A stretch of 9,636 nucleotides of DNA from Acidobacteriota bacterium (GCA_019510535.1 JAEKKE010000116.1:1-9636); one strand, 5' to 3'; positions 1-7,658 are shown, counted from the stretch's first letter. Made by a program: numbers and translations. The notes: generated by a model from the sequence alone, not told the origin.

Positions 1-282
1 GTCGAGTACCGGAGGAGGCGGCGAGGTCAATGCATCCTCAGCCACCCATCCACCCTGGGGAATCGCCCGCGCGGCATAACCGATTATCGAACCATAGCGG
101 ATCACGGCATCGCCGGCCTGAAGCGCGACCAGGGCAACTTTATGCGCTTCGGGAACTGCTTCCTGCAGGACAAGCCCGGAGGGAAACTGCGTTCCTGCAG
201 GCAGACCTCCAGGATTCACGATGATCGCGACGTTGTCCTGAGGATGAACCTGGATACACCGCGGTTCGTTTTCTGAGCTCAT
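1..282 (-). CDS. garD: Galactarate dehydratase, N-terminal part (runs off the window)
   Basis: Only the first 94 residues are inside the window; the reading frame is still open at base 1. The visible part is the N-terminal SAF domain of the UxaA/GarD dehydratase family. It shows DNVAIIVN (16-23), GLPAGTQFPSGL (26-37), HKVAL (47-51), VIRYGSIIGYA (60-70) and IPQGGWV (74-80), which follow E. coli GarD nearly residue for residue and fit it better than altronate dehydratase UxaA. GarD removes water from galactarate (meso-galactaric acid) to give 5-dehydro-4-deoxyglucarate, the same product GudD makes, so it would feed the same KdgD step. The start ATG overlaps the stop of the upstream dehydrogenase gene as ATGA (279-282), and an AAGGTGG Shine-Dalgarno lies about 8 bases before it, so translation is probably coupled. 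The catalytic iron-binding C-terminal domain is outside the window, so activity cannot be judged. It could also be a stand-alone SAF-domain subunit if a stop follows soon; that is less likely. Confidence 0.88.
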   Translation of the reverse strand, partial: MSSENEPRCIQVHPQDNVAIIVNPGGLPAGTQFPSGLVLQEAVPEAHKVALVALQAGDAVIRYGSIIGYAARAIPQGGWVAEDALTSPPPPVLD

Positions 283-1859
283 CTCTGTTCCACCTTGCCA
301 TCGCGCAGCCGCCACAGGCCCAACGAGTTGGCATCGTCCAGCTCCGTCGGCAGAAGCGCCGCCGGGAAGTTCTGGTAGCAGACGGGCCGAAGGAAACGAT
401 CGATCGCCGTGGCGCCTACCGAAGTGTAATGATCGTTGCTGGTCGCCGGGAACGGTCCGCCATGCACCATGGCATAGGAGACCTCAACACCCGTCGGGAA
501 TCCGTTCACAAGGATGCGGCCGGCCTTCTTTTCGAGAACGGGGACAAGCTCCCTCGCGAGTTCGGTATCCGCTGCCGTCATATGCAGCGTTGCCGTGAGC
601 TGGCCTTCGAGCGATGCGGCAATCGCCAGCATCTCTTCCTTGTTCTCACACGCGATCAGAATGGACGATGGACCGAAGACTTCTTCCGAGAGATGGCGAT
701 CCTTCAGAATCTCGCTTGCCTTGGTCTGGAAGAGCGCAGGTACACCGCCCCAGGCCGAGCTGCCTGCCTGGCCGCGAGCTACTGTCTGTACAGAGGCATG
801 TGCTTCGACAGTTTTCACGCCTTTTTCATAGGCATCGTGGATTCCCTTGTTCAACATCGTCGTTGCCGTTTTGGCGCACATCTTCTCAGCGGCGACCTGG
901 GCAAAGCTGTCGAACTCCGGGCCGGTCAAGCCCAGAACCAGGCCAGGCTGGGTGCAGAACTGTCCCGTACCCAGGGTGGCGGAGTCCGCAAAGCCCTGAG
1001 CGAGAGCAGCTACATCACCCTGCAGCGCGCCCGGCAGCAGAAACATCGGGTTGACACTGCTCATCTCGGCATACACCGGCACCGGCACCGGCCGCTTCGC
1101 GGCAATGCCAGCCAGCGCCAGGCCGCCTGCGCGGCTACCGGTAAAGGCAATGGCAGCGATTGCAGGATGCGATGCAAGGGCTCCGCCGACACCGTTGTCG
1201 CGTCCTCCAACCATCGCAAAGACACCGGCAGGCAGATTGCTGGCGGCAACAGCCTTTTGAATCGCCCGTCCTACCAGCTCCGACGTGCCAGGATGCGATG
1301 GATGCGCCTTGGCAACGACCGGGCAACCGGCCGCGAAGGCCGAAGCAGTATCGCCACCGGCTACGGAAAACGCCAACGGGAAATTGCTCGCGCCAAAGAC
1401 CACGACTGGCCCAATTGGAATCTTGCGCAGCCGCAGATCAGGCCGCGGAAGGGGGGTACGATCCGGCAGCGCCGAATCCAGAACCGGGGAAAGCCATAGC
1501 CCCTGCCGCACCACCTGCGCGAAGAGACGCAATTGGCCGACCGTCCGTCCGCGCTCGCCTTCAATCCGGGGACGCGGCAGACCGCTCTCTGCCATGGTGC
1601 GCTCGATCAGCTCATCGCCCAGATCGAGGATCGCCTGCGCGACCGCCTCGAGAAACTTCGCACGTTCTTCCAGTGTGGTGCCGCGGAATGCATCGAACGC
1701 CTCTGCCGCTAATGCGCAGGCCTCGTCCACCTGTTCCGTGGTCGCGCCGTAAAAAGTCGGCTCCAAGGCCTGGCCCGTTGATGGGTTCCAGCCCGTGAAG
1801 GACTCACCCTTGCCTGCAACCGCTTTTCCGCCGATCAGAATCTCGCCTGTAATCTGCAT
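279..1859 (-). CDS. 2-oxoglutarate semialdehyde (2,5-dioxovalerate) dehydrogenase
   Basis: A 526-residue aldehyde dehydrogenase of the alpha-ketoglutaric semialdehyde dehydrogenase (KGSADH, EC 1.2.1.26) group. It oxidises 2,5-dioxopentanoate with NAD(P)+ to 2-oxoglutarate, the last step of the oxidative glucarate/galactarate route, in the cytoplasm. Landmarks are FGASNFP (155-161, with the oxyanion-hole Asn159), VVAKAHPSHP with Lys184 for the cofactor, FTGS (239-242), AEMSSVNP with the general base Glu265, GQFCTQPG with the catalytic Cys302, and EEVFGP (392-397). The AHPSHP and FCTQPG forms are typical of KGSADH type III rather than of succinate semialdehyde or betaine aldehyde dehydrogenases. 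Full length for the family. The start is the ATG at 1859, with GGGAG about 8 bases upstream and 18 bases after the gudD stop. Its own stop overlaps the garD start. No key residue is missing. The substrate is assigned from the family pattern plus strong operon context. Confidence 0.93.
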   Translation of the reverse strand: MQITGEILIGGKAVAGKGESFTGWNPSTGQALEPTFYGATTEQVDEACALAAEAFDAFRGTTLEERAKFLEAVAQAILDLGDELIERTMAESGLPRPRIEGERGRTVGQLRLFAQVVRQGLWLSPVLDSALPDRTPLPRPDLRLRKIPIGPVVVFGASNFPLAFSVAGGDTASAFAAGCPVVAKAHPSHPGTSELVGRAIQKAVAASNLPAGVFAMVGGRDNGVGGALASHPAIAAIAFTGSRAGGLALAGIAAKRPVPVPVYAEMSSVNPMFLLPGALQGDVAALAQGFADSATLGTGQFCTQPGLVLGLTGPEFDSFAQVAAEKMCAKTATTMLNKGIHDAYEKGVKTVEAHASVQTVARGQAGSSAWGGVPALFQTKASEILKDRHLSEEVFGPSSILIACENKEEMLAIAASLEGQLTATLHMTAADTELARELVPVLEKKAGRILVNGFPTGVEVSYAMVHGGPFPATSNDHYTSVGATAIDRFLRPVCYQNFPAALLPTELDDANSLGLWRLRDGKVEQR

Positions 1860-1877
1860 TCAGTTCTCCCGTCTCTC

Positions 1878-3215
1878 TTATCGTGCCACGCGAGGCAGCA
1901 TACAGGGGAGTTTCGGGTCGAAAGTCCAGCCAGGCATCAGGCATTGCATACCCAGGGCGTCGTCGCGTCCGCCCAGTCCCAGACTCTTATAAGTCTCGTG
2001 CGCGGCCTCCACCCTTTCCCAGTCGAGAACGACGCCAAGGCCAGGTGTCGGCGGCACTTTTATTTCTCCATTCACAATCTGGAAGGGATCCTGCGTCAGT
2101 CGCTGGCCATCCTGCCAGATCCAGTGGGTATCGATTGCGGTGACGCGCCCAGGAGCTGCGGCGGCTACGTGGGTGAACATCGCCAGCGAGACATCGAAGT
2201 GATTGTTCGAGTGCGAGCCCCAGGTCAGGTCCCAGTCGCGGCAGAACTGCGCCACCCGCACCGATCCCTGCATTGTCCAAAAGTGCGGGTCGGCTAGCGG
2301 GATATCCACAGACTTGAGCTGCGCCGCATGCCGAAGCTGCCGCCAGTCGGTAGCGATCATATTGGTGGCCGTAGGCAGGCCGGTAGCGGTACGAAACTCC
2401 GCCATGATCTCGCGGCCGGAAAAGCCCTTCTCGGCGCCACACGGATCTTCCGCATACGCCAACACGCCGTGTTTGCCGGTGCAGAGCCGCACCGCTTCGT
2501 CCAGTGACCATGCGCCGTTTGGATCGAGCGTGATGCGAGCCTTGGGGAAACGCGCTGCTAAGGCCTCGATGGCTTCCATCTCTGCCGCGCCAGAGAGCAC
2601 GCCACCCTTCAGCTTGAAGTCATTGAACCCATAGCGTGCATGAGCGGCCTCGGCCAGCCGCACGATTGACTCCGGAGTCAGTGCTTCTTCGTTGCGCAGA
2701 CGGAACCATGCATCGTCGGCGTTCTCTTCGCTACGGTACCCGCCATCACTGCGCTTGCGGTCACCGATGAAGAACAGGTAACCCAGAGCTTCAACTTTCT
2801 CCCGCTGCTGCCCTTCACCGAGCAGCGCCGCTACGGGCAGGCCGACAAACTGACCCAGCAGGTCGAGCATGGCTGCTTCAATCGCGGTCACCGCGTGCAC
2901 GGTGGTGCGGAGGTCGAAGGTCTGCAGACCGCGGCCTTCTTTATCCAGCTCAGCAAAGGCCGACTGCACCCGCTGCAGTACGCTCTGGTAGTGGGCGACG
3001 GAGCGTCCGATCACCAGCGGCGCGGCCTGCTCCAGAACAGACCTGATCTTCTCCCCGCCCGGAACCTCACCCACACCGGTCTTGCCGTCGGTGTCTGTAA
3101 GGATCAACAGGTTCCGGGTAAAGTACGGCGCGTGCGCCCCGCTCAGGTTCAACAGCATGCTGTCCTCTCCTGCGACCGGGATAGCGCGCATGGTTGCAAT
3201 CTTCGGACTCGACAT
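1878..3215 (-). CDS. gudD: D-glucarate dehydratase
   Basis: A 445-residue enolase-superfamily enzyme that dehydrates D-glucarate (and often L-idarate) to 5-dehydro-4-deoxy-D-glucarate (EC 4.2.1.40). It matches E. coli GudD closely along its whole length, for example FNDFKLKGGVL, ITLDPNGAWSL, AYAEDPCGAEKGFSGRE, GLPTATNMIATDWRQ and TWGSHSNNHFD. Active-site residues are present at a constant offset of four from E. coli: Lys201 and Lys203 of the KxK motif, metal ligands Asp231, Glu256 and Asn285, and the Asp309-His335 dyad. The N-terminal capping domain (about 1-125) precedes the barrel. The start ATG at 3215 shares one base with the gudP stop (TAATG), indicating coupled translation. It ends 18 bases before the semialdehyde dehydrogenase. 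The intact catalytic set argues against the inactive-like paralogue GudX. Nothing unusual is seen. Confidence 0.96.
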   Translation of the reverse strand: MSSPKIATMRAIPVAGEDSMLLNLSGAHAPYFTRNLLILTDTDGKTGVGEVPGGEKIRSVLEQAAPLVIGRSVAHYQSVLQRVQSAFAELDKEGRGLQTFDLRTTVHAVTAIEAAMLDLLGQFVGLPVAALLGEGQQREKVEALGYLFFIGDRKRSDGGYRSEENADDAWFRLRNEEALTPESIVRLAEAAHARYGFNDFKLKGGVLSGAAEMEAIEALAARFPKARITLDPNGAWSLDEAVRLCTGKHGVLAYAEDPCGAEKGFSGREIMAEFRTATGLPTATNMIATDWRQLRHAAQLKSVDIPLADPHFWTMQGSVRVAQFCRDWDLTWGSHSNNHFDVSLAMFTHVAAAAPGRVTAIDTHWIWQDGQRLTQDPFQIVNGEIKVPPTPGLGVVLDWERVEAAHETYKSLGLGGRDDALGMQCLMPGWTFDPKLPCMLPRVAR

Positions 3216-4558
3216 TATGCTGCCTGCTCCTTTGCCTGCTCCTTACTACCAAACTCCACACGATGAATTCTGCCCACCAACGGAAGGTAGGCAACGATAG
3301 CGGCCAGTGCCGTAACACCGACAAAGACGAGAGCCAGATTGAATGATCCTGTCCGCTGCACGATCCAGCCGATAATGATCGGCGTCGTAATGCCGGCGAT
3401 GTTCCCAATCAGATTGAAGAGACCGCCGTTGATACCGATCATGTTCCGCGGTGAAACATCTGAGATCACCGTCCAACCGAGAGCACCGAAGCCCTTACCG
3501 AAGAAAGCCAGCGACATGAGCAGGATGACTGCCACCTGGCCAGAAACATAGTTGCAACCGATCATGGTCATCGAAAGAGCCATGCCAGCGACGATCGGTA
3601 CCTTGCGCGCCACCGTTAGCGATTTACCGCCCTTCAGCAGATGGTCGGAGACAATACCACCGCAGACACCGCCGATAGATCCGCACAGCGCCGGCACCGC
3701 AGCCAGCAAGCCGGCCTTCGCAATCGCGATGTGCCGAGCCTGGTTGAGATACACCGGGAACCAGGTCAGGAAGAACCAGGTCAGCGTCGTAATGCAGTAC
3801 TGACCGATATAGATGCCGACCAGCATCCGGTTGCTCAAAAGCATGCGCACAGCCGACCAAGTTAACTGGTTCGGATTCGCACCCTTCCTGAGGTTCTGGT
3901 CCATGTTTGCGAGACCGCCCCCCTCCTCGATGTAGCTGATCTCTGCATCGGAGATATGAGGATGCGACTTCACGCTATGAATGACACGGAACCAGACGAC
4001 ACTCAGCAGCAGGCTGACAACACCTCCGAGCCAGAAGCAGGCTTTCCAGCCGTAGTGCTGCACCAGCCACCCCATCACCGGCCCAAAGATCACCAGGGCA
4101 AAATACTGCGATGAATTGAAGATGGCGGAAGCACGGCCGCGTTCCGCGGTTGGAAACCATGCCGCGACGATGCGTCCGTTCCCCGGAAAGACAGGCGACT
4201 GCGCCAGGCCAGAGAGCAGACGTATCGCGAACAGCAGTCCGAATCCCATCGCGGCCGGAAGAAAGCCGATGAAGCCTGCGATCAGCGCCAGGATCGACCA
4301 CGCGACGATGCTCAGGCCGTAGATGCGCTTGGATCCATAACGATCCAGCAGACCGCCTGCCGGCAACTGAGCAACGACATAGGCCCAACTGAAGCCGGAG
4401 AAGAGATATCCGAGCTTCAGCGGATTGAGACCAAGCTGATGCGAGATGTCGACTCCCACGATGGAGAGCACAACGCGATCACCGTAGCTGCAGCAGCTCG
4501 CGGTGAAGAGCATCAACACGATGAGAAAGCGGATATGCGACTGTTCTTTCGCTGCCAT
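3215..4558 (-). CDS. gudP: Glucarate/galactarate transporter, MFS anion:cation symporter family
   Basis: A 447-residue inner-membrane protein with about 12 hydrophobic segments, of the ACS branch of the major facilitator superfamily (GudP, GarP, DgoT relatives). It probably imports glucarate and galactarate with protons. It follows E. coli GudP closely: YGDR (25-28), LGYLFSGFSWAYVVAQLP (49-66), LLDRYGSKR (70-78), FPGNGRIVAAWFP (124-136), the NMDQ stretch (218-221), YIGQYC (250-255), TWFPVYLNQAR (265-275) and GGLFNLIGNIAGI (378-390). The charged residues of TM1 (Asp27, Arg28) are present. The conserved TM4 glutamate (GLAEAP in GudP, Glu133 of DgoT) is Gln120 here (GLAQSP), see findings. The start at 4558 is 22 bases after the kdgD stop; its Shine-Dalgarno (AAGG about 12 bases upstream) is weak, so re-initiation after kdgD may help. 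Exact substrate is inferred from similarity and operon. Confidence 0.92.
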   Translation of the reverse strand: MAAKEQSHIRFLIVLMLFTASCCSYGDRVVLSIVGVDISHQLGLNPLKLGYLFSGFSWAYVVAQLPAGGLLDRYGSKRIYGLSIVAWSILALIAGFIGFLPAAMGFGLLFAIRLLSGLAQSPVFPGNGRIVAAWFPTAERGRASAIFNSSQYFALVIFGPVMGWLVQHYGWKACFWLGGVVSLLLSVVWFRVIHSVKSHPHISDAEISYIEEGGGLANMDQNLRKGANPNQLTWSAVRMLLSNRMLVGIYIGQYCITTLTWFFLTWFPVYLNQARHIAIAKAGLLAAVPALCGSIGGVCGGIVSDHLLKGGKSLTVARKVPIVAGMALSMTMIGCNYVSGQVAVILLMSLAFFGKGFGALGWTVISDVSPRNMIGINGGLFNLIGNIAGITTPIIIGWIVQRTGSFNLALVFVGVTALAAIVAYLPLVGRIHRVEFGSKEQAKEQAA

Positions 4559-4580
4559 CCTGCATCAACCTTTTTACTTT

Positions 4581-5495
4581 CTACGATCGGTTGCCGATGA
4601 GCGCCTTCAGCTCTTCCAGCTCCTGCGGCGTGAGATCCAGCAAGGGAGTGCGCACAGAACCCGCGGGGCGGCCCACAACCTTCAGACCGGCCTTTACAAT
4701 CGAAACCGCATAGCCCTTGCGGCGGTTACGAATGGTGCTATAGGGCAGCACAAATTCTTTCAGGCCCTTGTAGATGGTTTCGTGGTCGCGGCGGCGTACC
4801 GCGGCATAGAACTCATTCGCGAAGTTAGGCAGGAAGTTGAAGATCGCCGAGGAGTACGTGGTGACGCCCATCTCCAGGTAAGGCAGCGCAAAGGTCTCTG
4901 CCGTCGGCAGGCCGCCTACGTAGGTCAACCGGTCTCCCATGCGGGTAAAGATGCGAGTCATCAACTCAATATCGCCGTAGCCATCCTTGAAACCGATCAG
5001 GTTCGGGCAACGAGCACAGAGAGCTTCGAGGCTGTCTTCGTTGATGACGAAGTTGTCGCGGTTGTAGAGGATCACGCCAAGCTTCGTGGCGCCGCATACG
5101 GCTTCAGCATGCGCGATCAGACCAGCCTGTTCCGCACCGACCAGATACGGAGGCAATAGCAGGAGGCCGTCGGCTCCGGCCGCCTCGGCGGCTTTCGCGA
5201 ACTCGATGGCCATGGCCGTGCCGTATCCACAACCAGCGAGTACGGGAACACGCCCGGCAGTCTCTTCGACCGCGGCGCGTACGACATGGGAGAACTCTGA
5301 AAGGGTAAGCGAGAAGAACTCGCCCGTGCCACCGGCGGCGAACAGGCCAGCAGGATTGTGCTCGAGCAGCCAGCCGATATGAGTGCGATAGGCGCTCTCA
5401 TCAAAGGTGTTTTCAGCGGTGAAGTGCGTTACCGGAAACGACAGCAGGCCGCTGCCGATCGTCTTTGCCAGGTCTGCGGGAAGCATCTGGGGCAT
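4581..5495 (-). CDS. kdgD: 5-dehydro-4-deoxyglucarate dehydratase (decarboxylating)
   Basis: A 304-residue class I aldolase-fold protein of the DapA/N-acetylneuraminate lyase superfamily, of the KdgD group (EC 4.2.1.41). It dehydrates and decarboxylates 5-dehydro-4-deoxyglucarate to 2,5-dioxopentanoate (2-oxoglutarate semialdehyde), which the dehydrogenase in the same operon oxidises. Visible motifs are the carboxylate-binding GGTGEFF (55-61), VILYNRDN with Tyr144, and the Schiff-base lysine Lys170 in GFKDGYGDIE. The GFKDG and YNRDN forms separate it from dihydrodipicolinate synthase. Length is normal for the family. It is the first gene of the minus-strand operon. The ATG at 5495 is preceded by a purine-rich GGAGAAGAAGAG stretch; a second ATG three codons in has no such support. 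Its promoter lies in the divergent region shared with the LysR gene. Confidence 0.93.
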   Translation of the reverse strand: MPQMLPADLAKTIGSGLLSFPVTHFTAENTFDESAYRTHIGWLLEHNPAGLFAAGGTGEFFSLTLSEFSHVVRAAVEETAGRVPVLAGCGYGTAMAIEFAKAAEAAGADGLLLLPPYLVGAEQAGLIAHAEAVCGATKLGVILYNRDNFVINEDSLEALCARCPNLIGFKDGYGDIELMTRIFTRMGDRLTYVGGLPTAETFALPYLEMGVTTYSSAIFNFLPNFANEFYAAVRRRDHETIYKGLKEFVLPYSTIRNRRKGYAVSIVKAGLKVVGRPAGSVRTPLLDLTPQELEELKALIGNRS

Positions 5496-5548
5496 TCTGT
5501 CTCTTCTTCTCCAGCCCGCGGCGATCGCGTCGCCGCTCGGCAGGTAAA

Positions 5549-5578
5549 ACTATAGTCCGCCGAACGATGCTTTGTGGA
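5549..5578 (-). promoter_or_regulatory. Candidate promoter of the kdgD operon
   Basis: Reading the minus strand, TATAGT (5549-5554) resembles a sigma-70 -10 box at five of six positions. TCCACA (5573-5578), 18 bases upstream, is a weak -35 box with four of six matches, as expected for an activator-dependent promoter. Transcription would begin near 5542, leaving a leader of about 47 bases. The 12 bases CTATAGTTTTAC over the -10 box recur exactly at the MIOX promoter, where the spacer is also 18. The -10 sits in the 8-base palindrome ACTATAGT (5549-5556), so it could also serve the divergent lysR gene, although no good -35 is seen in that direction. Confidence 0.5.
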
Positions 5579-5602
5579 ATCATAGTGAGCATCAAATCAT
5601 GC
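5566..5602. promoter_or_regulatory. Inverted repeats in the kdgD-lysR divergent region, possible LysR-type regulator site
   Basis: Between the two divergent genes, GATGC (5566-5570) and GCATC (5589-5593) form a 5-bp inverted repeat with an 18-base gap. A second pair overlaps it, GCAT (5589-5592) and ATGC (5599-5602) with a 6-base gap. They lie across and upstream of the kdgD -35 region and just before the lysR start, where LysR-type proteins normally bind to activate the neighbour and repress themselves. No clean T-N11-A box with long arms was found, so this is a candidate by position rather than by a strong motif. Confidence 0.3.
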
Positions 5603-5615
5603 AGAAAAGGACTTA

Positions 5616-6518
5616 ATGTTCGAGCTCAAACAACTGCATTATTTTCTGGTCCTGGCCGACGAGCTCCACTTTGGACGCGCGGCGAAACGGCTGCATATGA
5701 CGCAGTCGCCGCTCAGCCGGCAGATCCAGATGCTGGAACACACGCTGCAGTTTCCGCTCTTCAAACGCAACAACCGCAGTGTGCAACTCACCCCGGCGGG
5801 GCAGGCCTTTCGCGCGGAGGCGCGGCAGATTCTGTCGCTCGCTGAAAATGCGGTCTCTGTTGCCCGGCGTCATTCGCAGGGACAGGCCGGACGTCTGCGT
5901 ATGGGGTTCACCGCCGGCTCCAGCTATCGCCATCTTCCTCGCCTGCTGGCCTATTCCAGCCGCGAGTTGAAAGAGCTGGAGATCGTGCTGGAGGAGATGG
6001 TGACGGTACAGCAGGTCGAAGCCCTGCAGGCCAACCAAATCGATCTGGGATTAGGGCGCCAGCAGCCAAACCATCCTGATTTGGATGGGCTATGTATCGC
6101 CCGTGAACAGTTGCTCCTCGCTGTGCCGTCGGAGCATTCACTTGCTCGTAAAACTACGGTTACCCTCGACGATCTGCGCTCAGAACCCATCATTACCTTC
6201 TCTCCCAAAGACGGGTTCTACTTCTATGCTCTGATCGACAGCATCTTCCGCCGCCATAATCTGCAGCCGACCTACGTGCAGCACGTCAGCCAGATCCATT
6301 CCATGTTGGCGCTGGTCAGTGCCGGGCTGGGGGTTGCGCTGGTACCGGAGACAGCTGAGGCGCTGCATTTTGACAGCGTGGCGCTTCGCCGCGTCAAAAT
6401 GCCCCCGGTTCATGCCGACCTGTACCTCGTCTGGAAGAAATCCAACACTAACCCGGCGGTGAAAACCTTCGTACAGCTCATCCGCAAACGGACTCGTCCG
6501 GCGTCGACACGCAACTGA
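5616..6518 (+). CDS. LysR-family transcriptional regulator
   Basis: A 300-residue LysR-type regulator of normal length. The winged helix-turn-helix is at about residues 1-60: the AAKRLHMTQSPLSRQIQMLE segment (22-41), then LFKRNNRSVQLTPAGQAF (48-65). A linker helix and a periplasmic-binding-protein-like effector domain (about 90-295) follow, starting RLRMGFTAGSSYRHLPRLL and including LALVSAGLGVALVP (231-244). The HMTQSPLSRQIQ form is common among regulators of aromatic and small organic acid catabolism (CatM/BenM type). It is transcribed away from the kdgD operon across 120 bases, the classic arrangement for a LysR activator of its neighbour, so glucarate, galactarate or a pathway intermediate is a reasonable effector; this is inferred. 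The ATG at 5616 has AAAAGG five bases upstream. It replaces the unrelated CdaR regulator that controls glucarate genes in E. coli. Confidence 0.92.
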   Translation: MFELKQLHYFLVLADELHFGRAAKRLHMTQSPLSRQIQMLEHTLQFPLFKRNNRSVQLTPAGQAFRAEARQILSLAENAVSVARRHSQGQAGRLRMGFTAGSSYRHLPRLLAYSSRELKELEIVLEEMVTVQQVEALQANQIDLGLGRQQPNHPDLDGLCIAREQLLLAVPSEHSLARKTTVTLDDLRSEPIITFSPKDGFYFYALIDSIFRRHNLQPTYVQHVSQIHSMLALVSAGLGVALVPETAEALHFDSVALRRVKMPPVHADLYLVWKKSNTNPAVKTFVQLIRKRTRPASTRN

Positions 6519-6572
6519 TATCCGCAGAGTGGATCTTTCTTCTACACTTACACTGAATCAAAAGGAGATTGG

Positions 6573-7586
6573 ATGGCTGTCCGCCTGAAGGACATTGCTC
6601 GCGACCTTGGTGTTTCGACCGTTACGGTTTCCAAGGTGCTCCGCAACCGTAAAGACGTCGGCGAGAAGACCCGCCAGCGCGTGTTGAAGCGGATGGAGGA
6701 GCTGCAGTACAAGCCCAACCTCATCGCCCGGGCCCTCATTAGCGGACGCACGGCTAACGTCGGCCTGGTGGTGCCGGACCTGCTGCATCCCTACTTCGGC
6801 GAGGTCGCCAAGAGCCTGGGTGCGGTGCTGCGCGAACATGACCGGGCGCTGCTGTTAGCGTCCTCTGAGGACGATCCAGAGATCGAACAGCGGGAGATTC
6901 GTGCCCTGCTCACCCGCGGTGTCGACATGCTGCTGATCTCATCCTGCCAGCGCAAACTACAGAACATCTTCAAAGTCGGCGAGAAGCAGACACCCATCCT
7001 CCTGGTAGACCGCAATTTCCCGCTCCTGGATGCTCATTATGTCGGGTCAGACGATTTCAAGATTGGCGAGATTGCTACCGAACATCTTCTGGAGACCGGA
7101 CGGAAGCGCATTGCGCACATCGGCGCTTCACACTTGAGTACCGGCCATGAGCGTATGCGCGGTTACTCAGAAACCCTTCAGCGGCACCGCACCACCGTGC
7201 CACCAGAGTACGTTCTGATGCACGAGCGCTTCGAGGAGACGGGTATCTCCGCCGGACAGAAGGCCATGCAGGAGTTGCTGAAGCTCGATCCCCGGCCAGA
7301 CGCCGTCTTCTGCTACAACGACCTCACCGCCATCGGCGCCATTGAGGCGGTTCTGGAGGCAGGTCTCCGGGTGCCGGAGGACGTCGCCATCGTCGGTTGC
7401 GGTAACTTCCGCTATGCCCAGTACTTACGGGTGCCGCTCACCTCTGTCGACCAGTCGACGGATCAGATCGGCCGGACTGCAGGAGAAGAGGTGATCCGCC
7501 TGCTGGAAGAGCCGGAAGCTCCTGCGCGAAGCACCCTGATCCAGCCGCATCTCCGTATCCGCGCGAGCAGTTGGAAACCGGCGTAA
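6573..7586 (+). CDS. LacI-family transcriptional regulator
   Basis: A 337-residue LacI/GalR regulator. The helix-turn-helix is at residues 4-23 (RLKDIARDLGVSTVTVSKVL), the hinge helix is in YKPNLIARALISGRT (46-60), and the sugar-binding core begins NVGLVVPDLLHPYF (62-75) and contains FCYNDLTAIGAIEAV (246-260) and PEDVAIVGCGN (268-278), typical of the family. An AAGGAG Shine-Dalgarno (6562-6567) precedes the ATG by five bases. The 54 bases between the LysR gene and this one contain no clear promoter, so the two regulators may share a transcript. The gene ends 150 bases before the MIOX gene, and a perfect LacI-type palindrome lies between them, so it probably represses MIOX, and possibly itself by roadblock or looping. 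The inducer is unknown; myo-inositol, glucuronate or a glycoside released by the GH130 enzyme are candidates by context. Confidence 0.94.
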   Translation: MAVRLKDIARDLGVSTVTVSKVLRNRKDVGEKTRQRVLKRMEELQYKPNLIARALISGRTANVGLVVPDLLHPYFGEVAKSLGAVLREHDRALLLASSEDDPEIEQREIRALLTRGVDMLLISSCQRKLQNIFKVGEKQTPILLVDRNFPLLDAHYVGSDDFKIGEIATEHLLETGRKRIAHIGASHLSTGHERMRGYSETLQRHRTTVPPEYVLMHERFEETGISAGQKAMQELLKLDPRPDAVFCYNDLTAIGAIEAVLEAGLRVPEDVAIVGCGNFRYAQYLRVPLTSVDQSTDQIGRTAGEEVIRLLEEPEAPARSTLIQPHLRIRASSWKPA

Positions 7587-7626
7587 CCGATACCGGAACG
7601 GATTGTAAATTTTCCTTGAATCTCTA

Positions 7627-7656
7627 TTGTCAACGCTGACAGAGCGTGTCTATAGT
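7627..7656 (+). promoter_or_regulatory. Promoter of the MIOX gene
   Basis: TTGTCA (7627-7632) as -35 and TATAGT (7651-7656) as -10, separated by 18 bases, each match the sigma-70 consensus at five of six positions. Transcription would start near 7663, inside the operator palindrome, leaving a leader of about 74 bases before the MIOX ATG. The -35 overlaps a small inverted repeat, GTCA-ACGC-TGAC (7629-7640). The 12 bases CTATAGTTTTAC (7650-7661) are identical to those at the kdgD operon promoter. Confidence 0.65.
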
Positions 7657-7658
7657 TT

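Noticed and set aside
429..1499. Long plus-strand open frame (356 codons) opposite the semialdehyde dehydrogenase gene
   Set aside because: It is antisense to a gene with all catalytic motifs, its translation is rich in Arg, Cys and His with no recognisable domain, and such shadows are common in GC-rich genes.
1160..1798. Plus-strand open frame (212 codons) within the dehydrogenase gene
   Set aside because: Proline- and arginine-rich antisense shadow with no motif.
1987..2511. Minus-strand open frame (174 codons) in another frame of gudD
   Set aside because: It overlaps the gudD barrel domain in a shifted frame; GudD itself is intact, so it is not a frameshift remnant.
3975..4388. Minus-strand open frame inside gudP in another frame
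   Set aside because: The gudP frame is continuous with full similarity to GudP, so this is a shadow rather than a second gene.
4503..5159. Plus-strand open frame (218 codons) across the gudP-kdgD junction
   Set aside because: It is antisense to two clear genes and only reflects their codon bias.
6519..6572. Separate promoter for the LacI gene in the 54-bp spacer after lysR
   Set aside because: TACACT occurs twice in tandem but there is no -35 box at a proper distance; the sequence does not support a promoter call.
7587..7626. Possible terminator after the LacI gene
   Set aside because: The CCG and CGG repeats there form only three-base stems and the T-rich stretch does not follow a stable hairpin, so I could not support a terminator.
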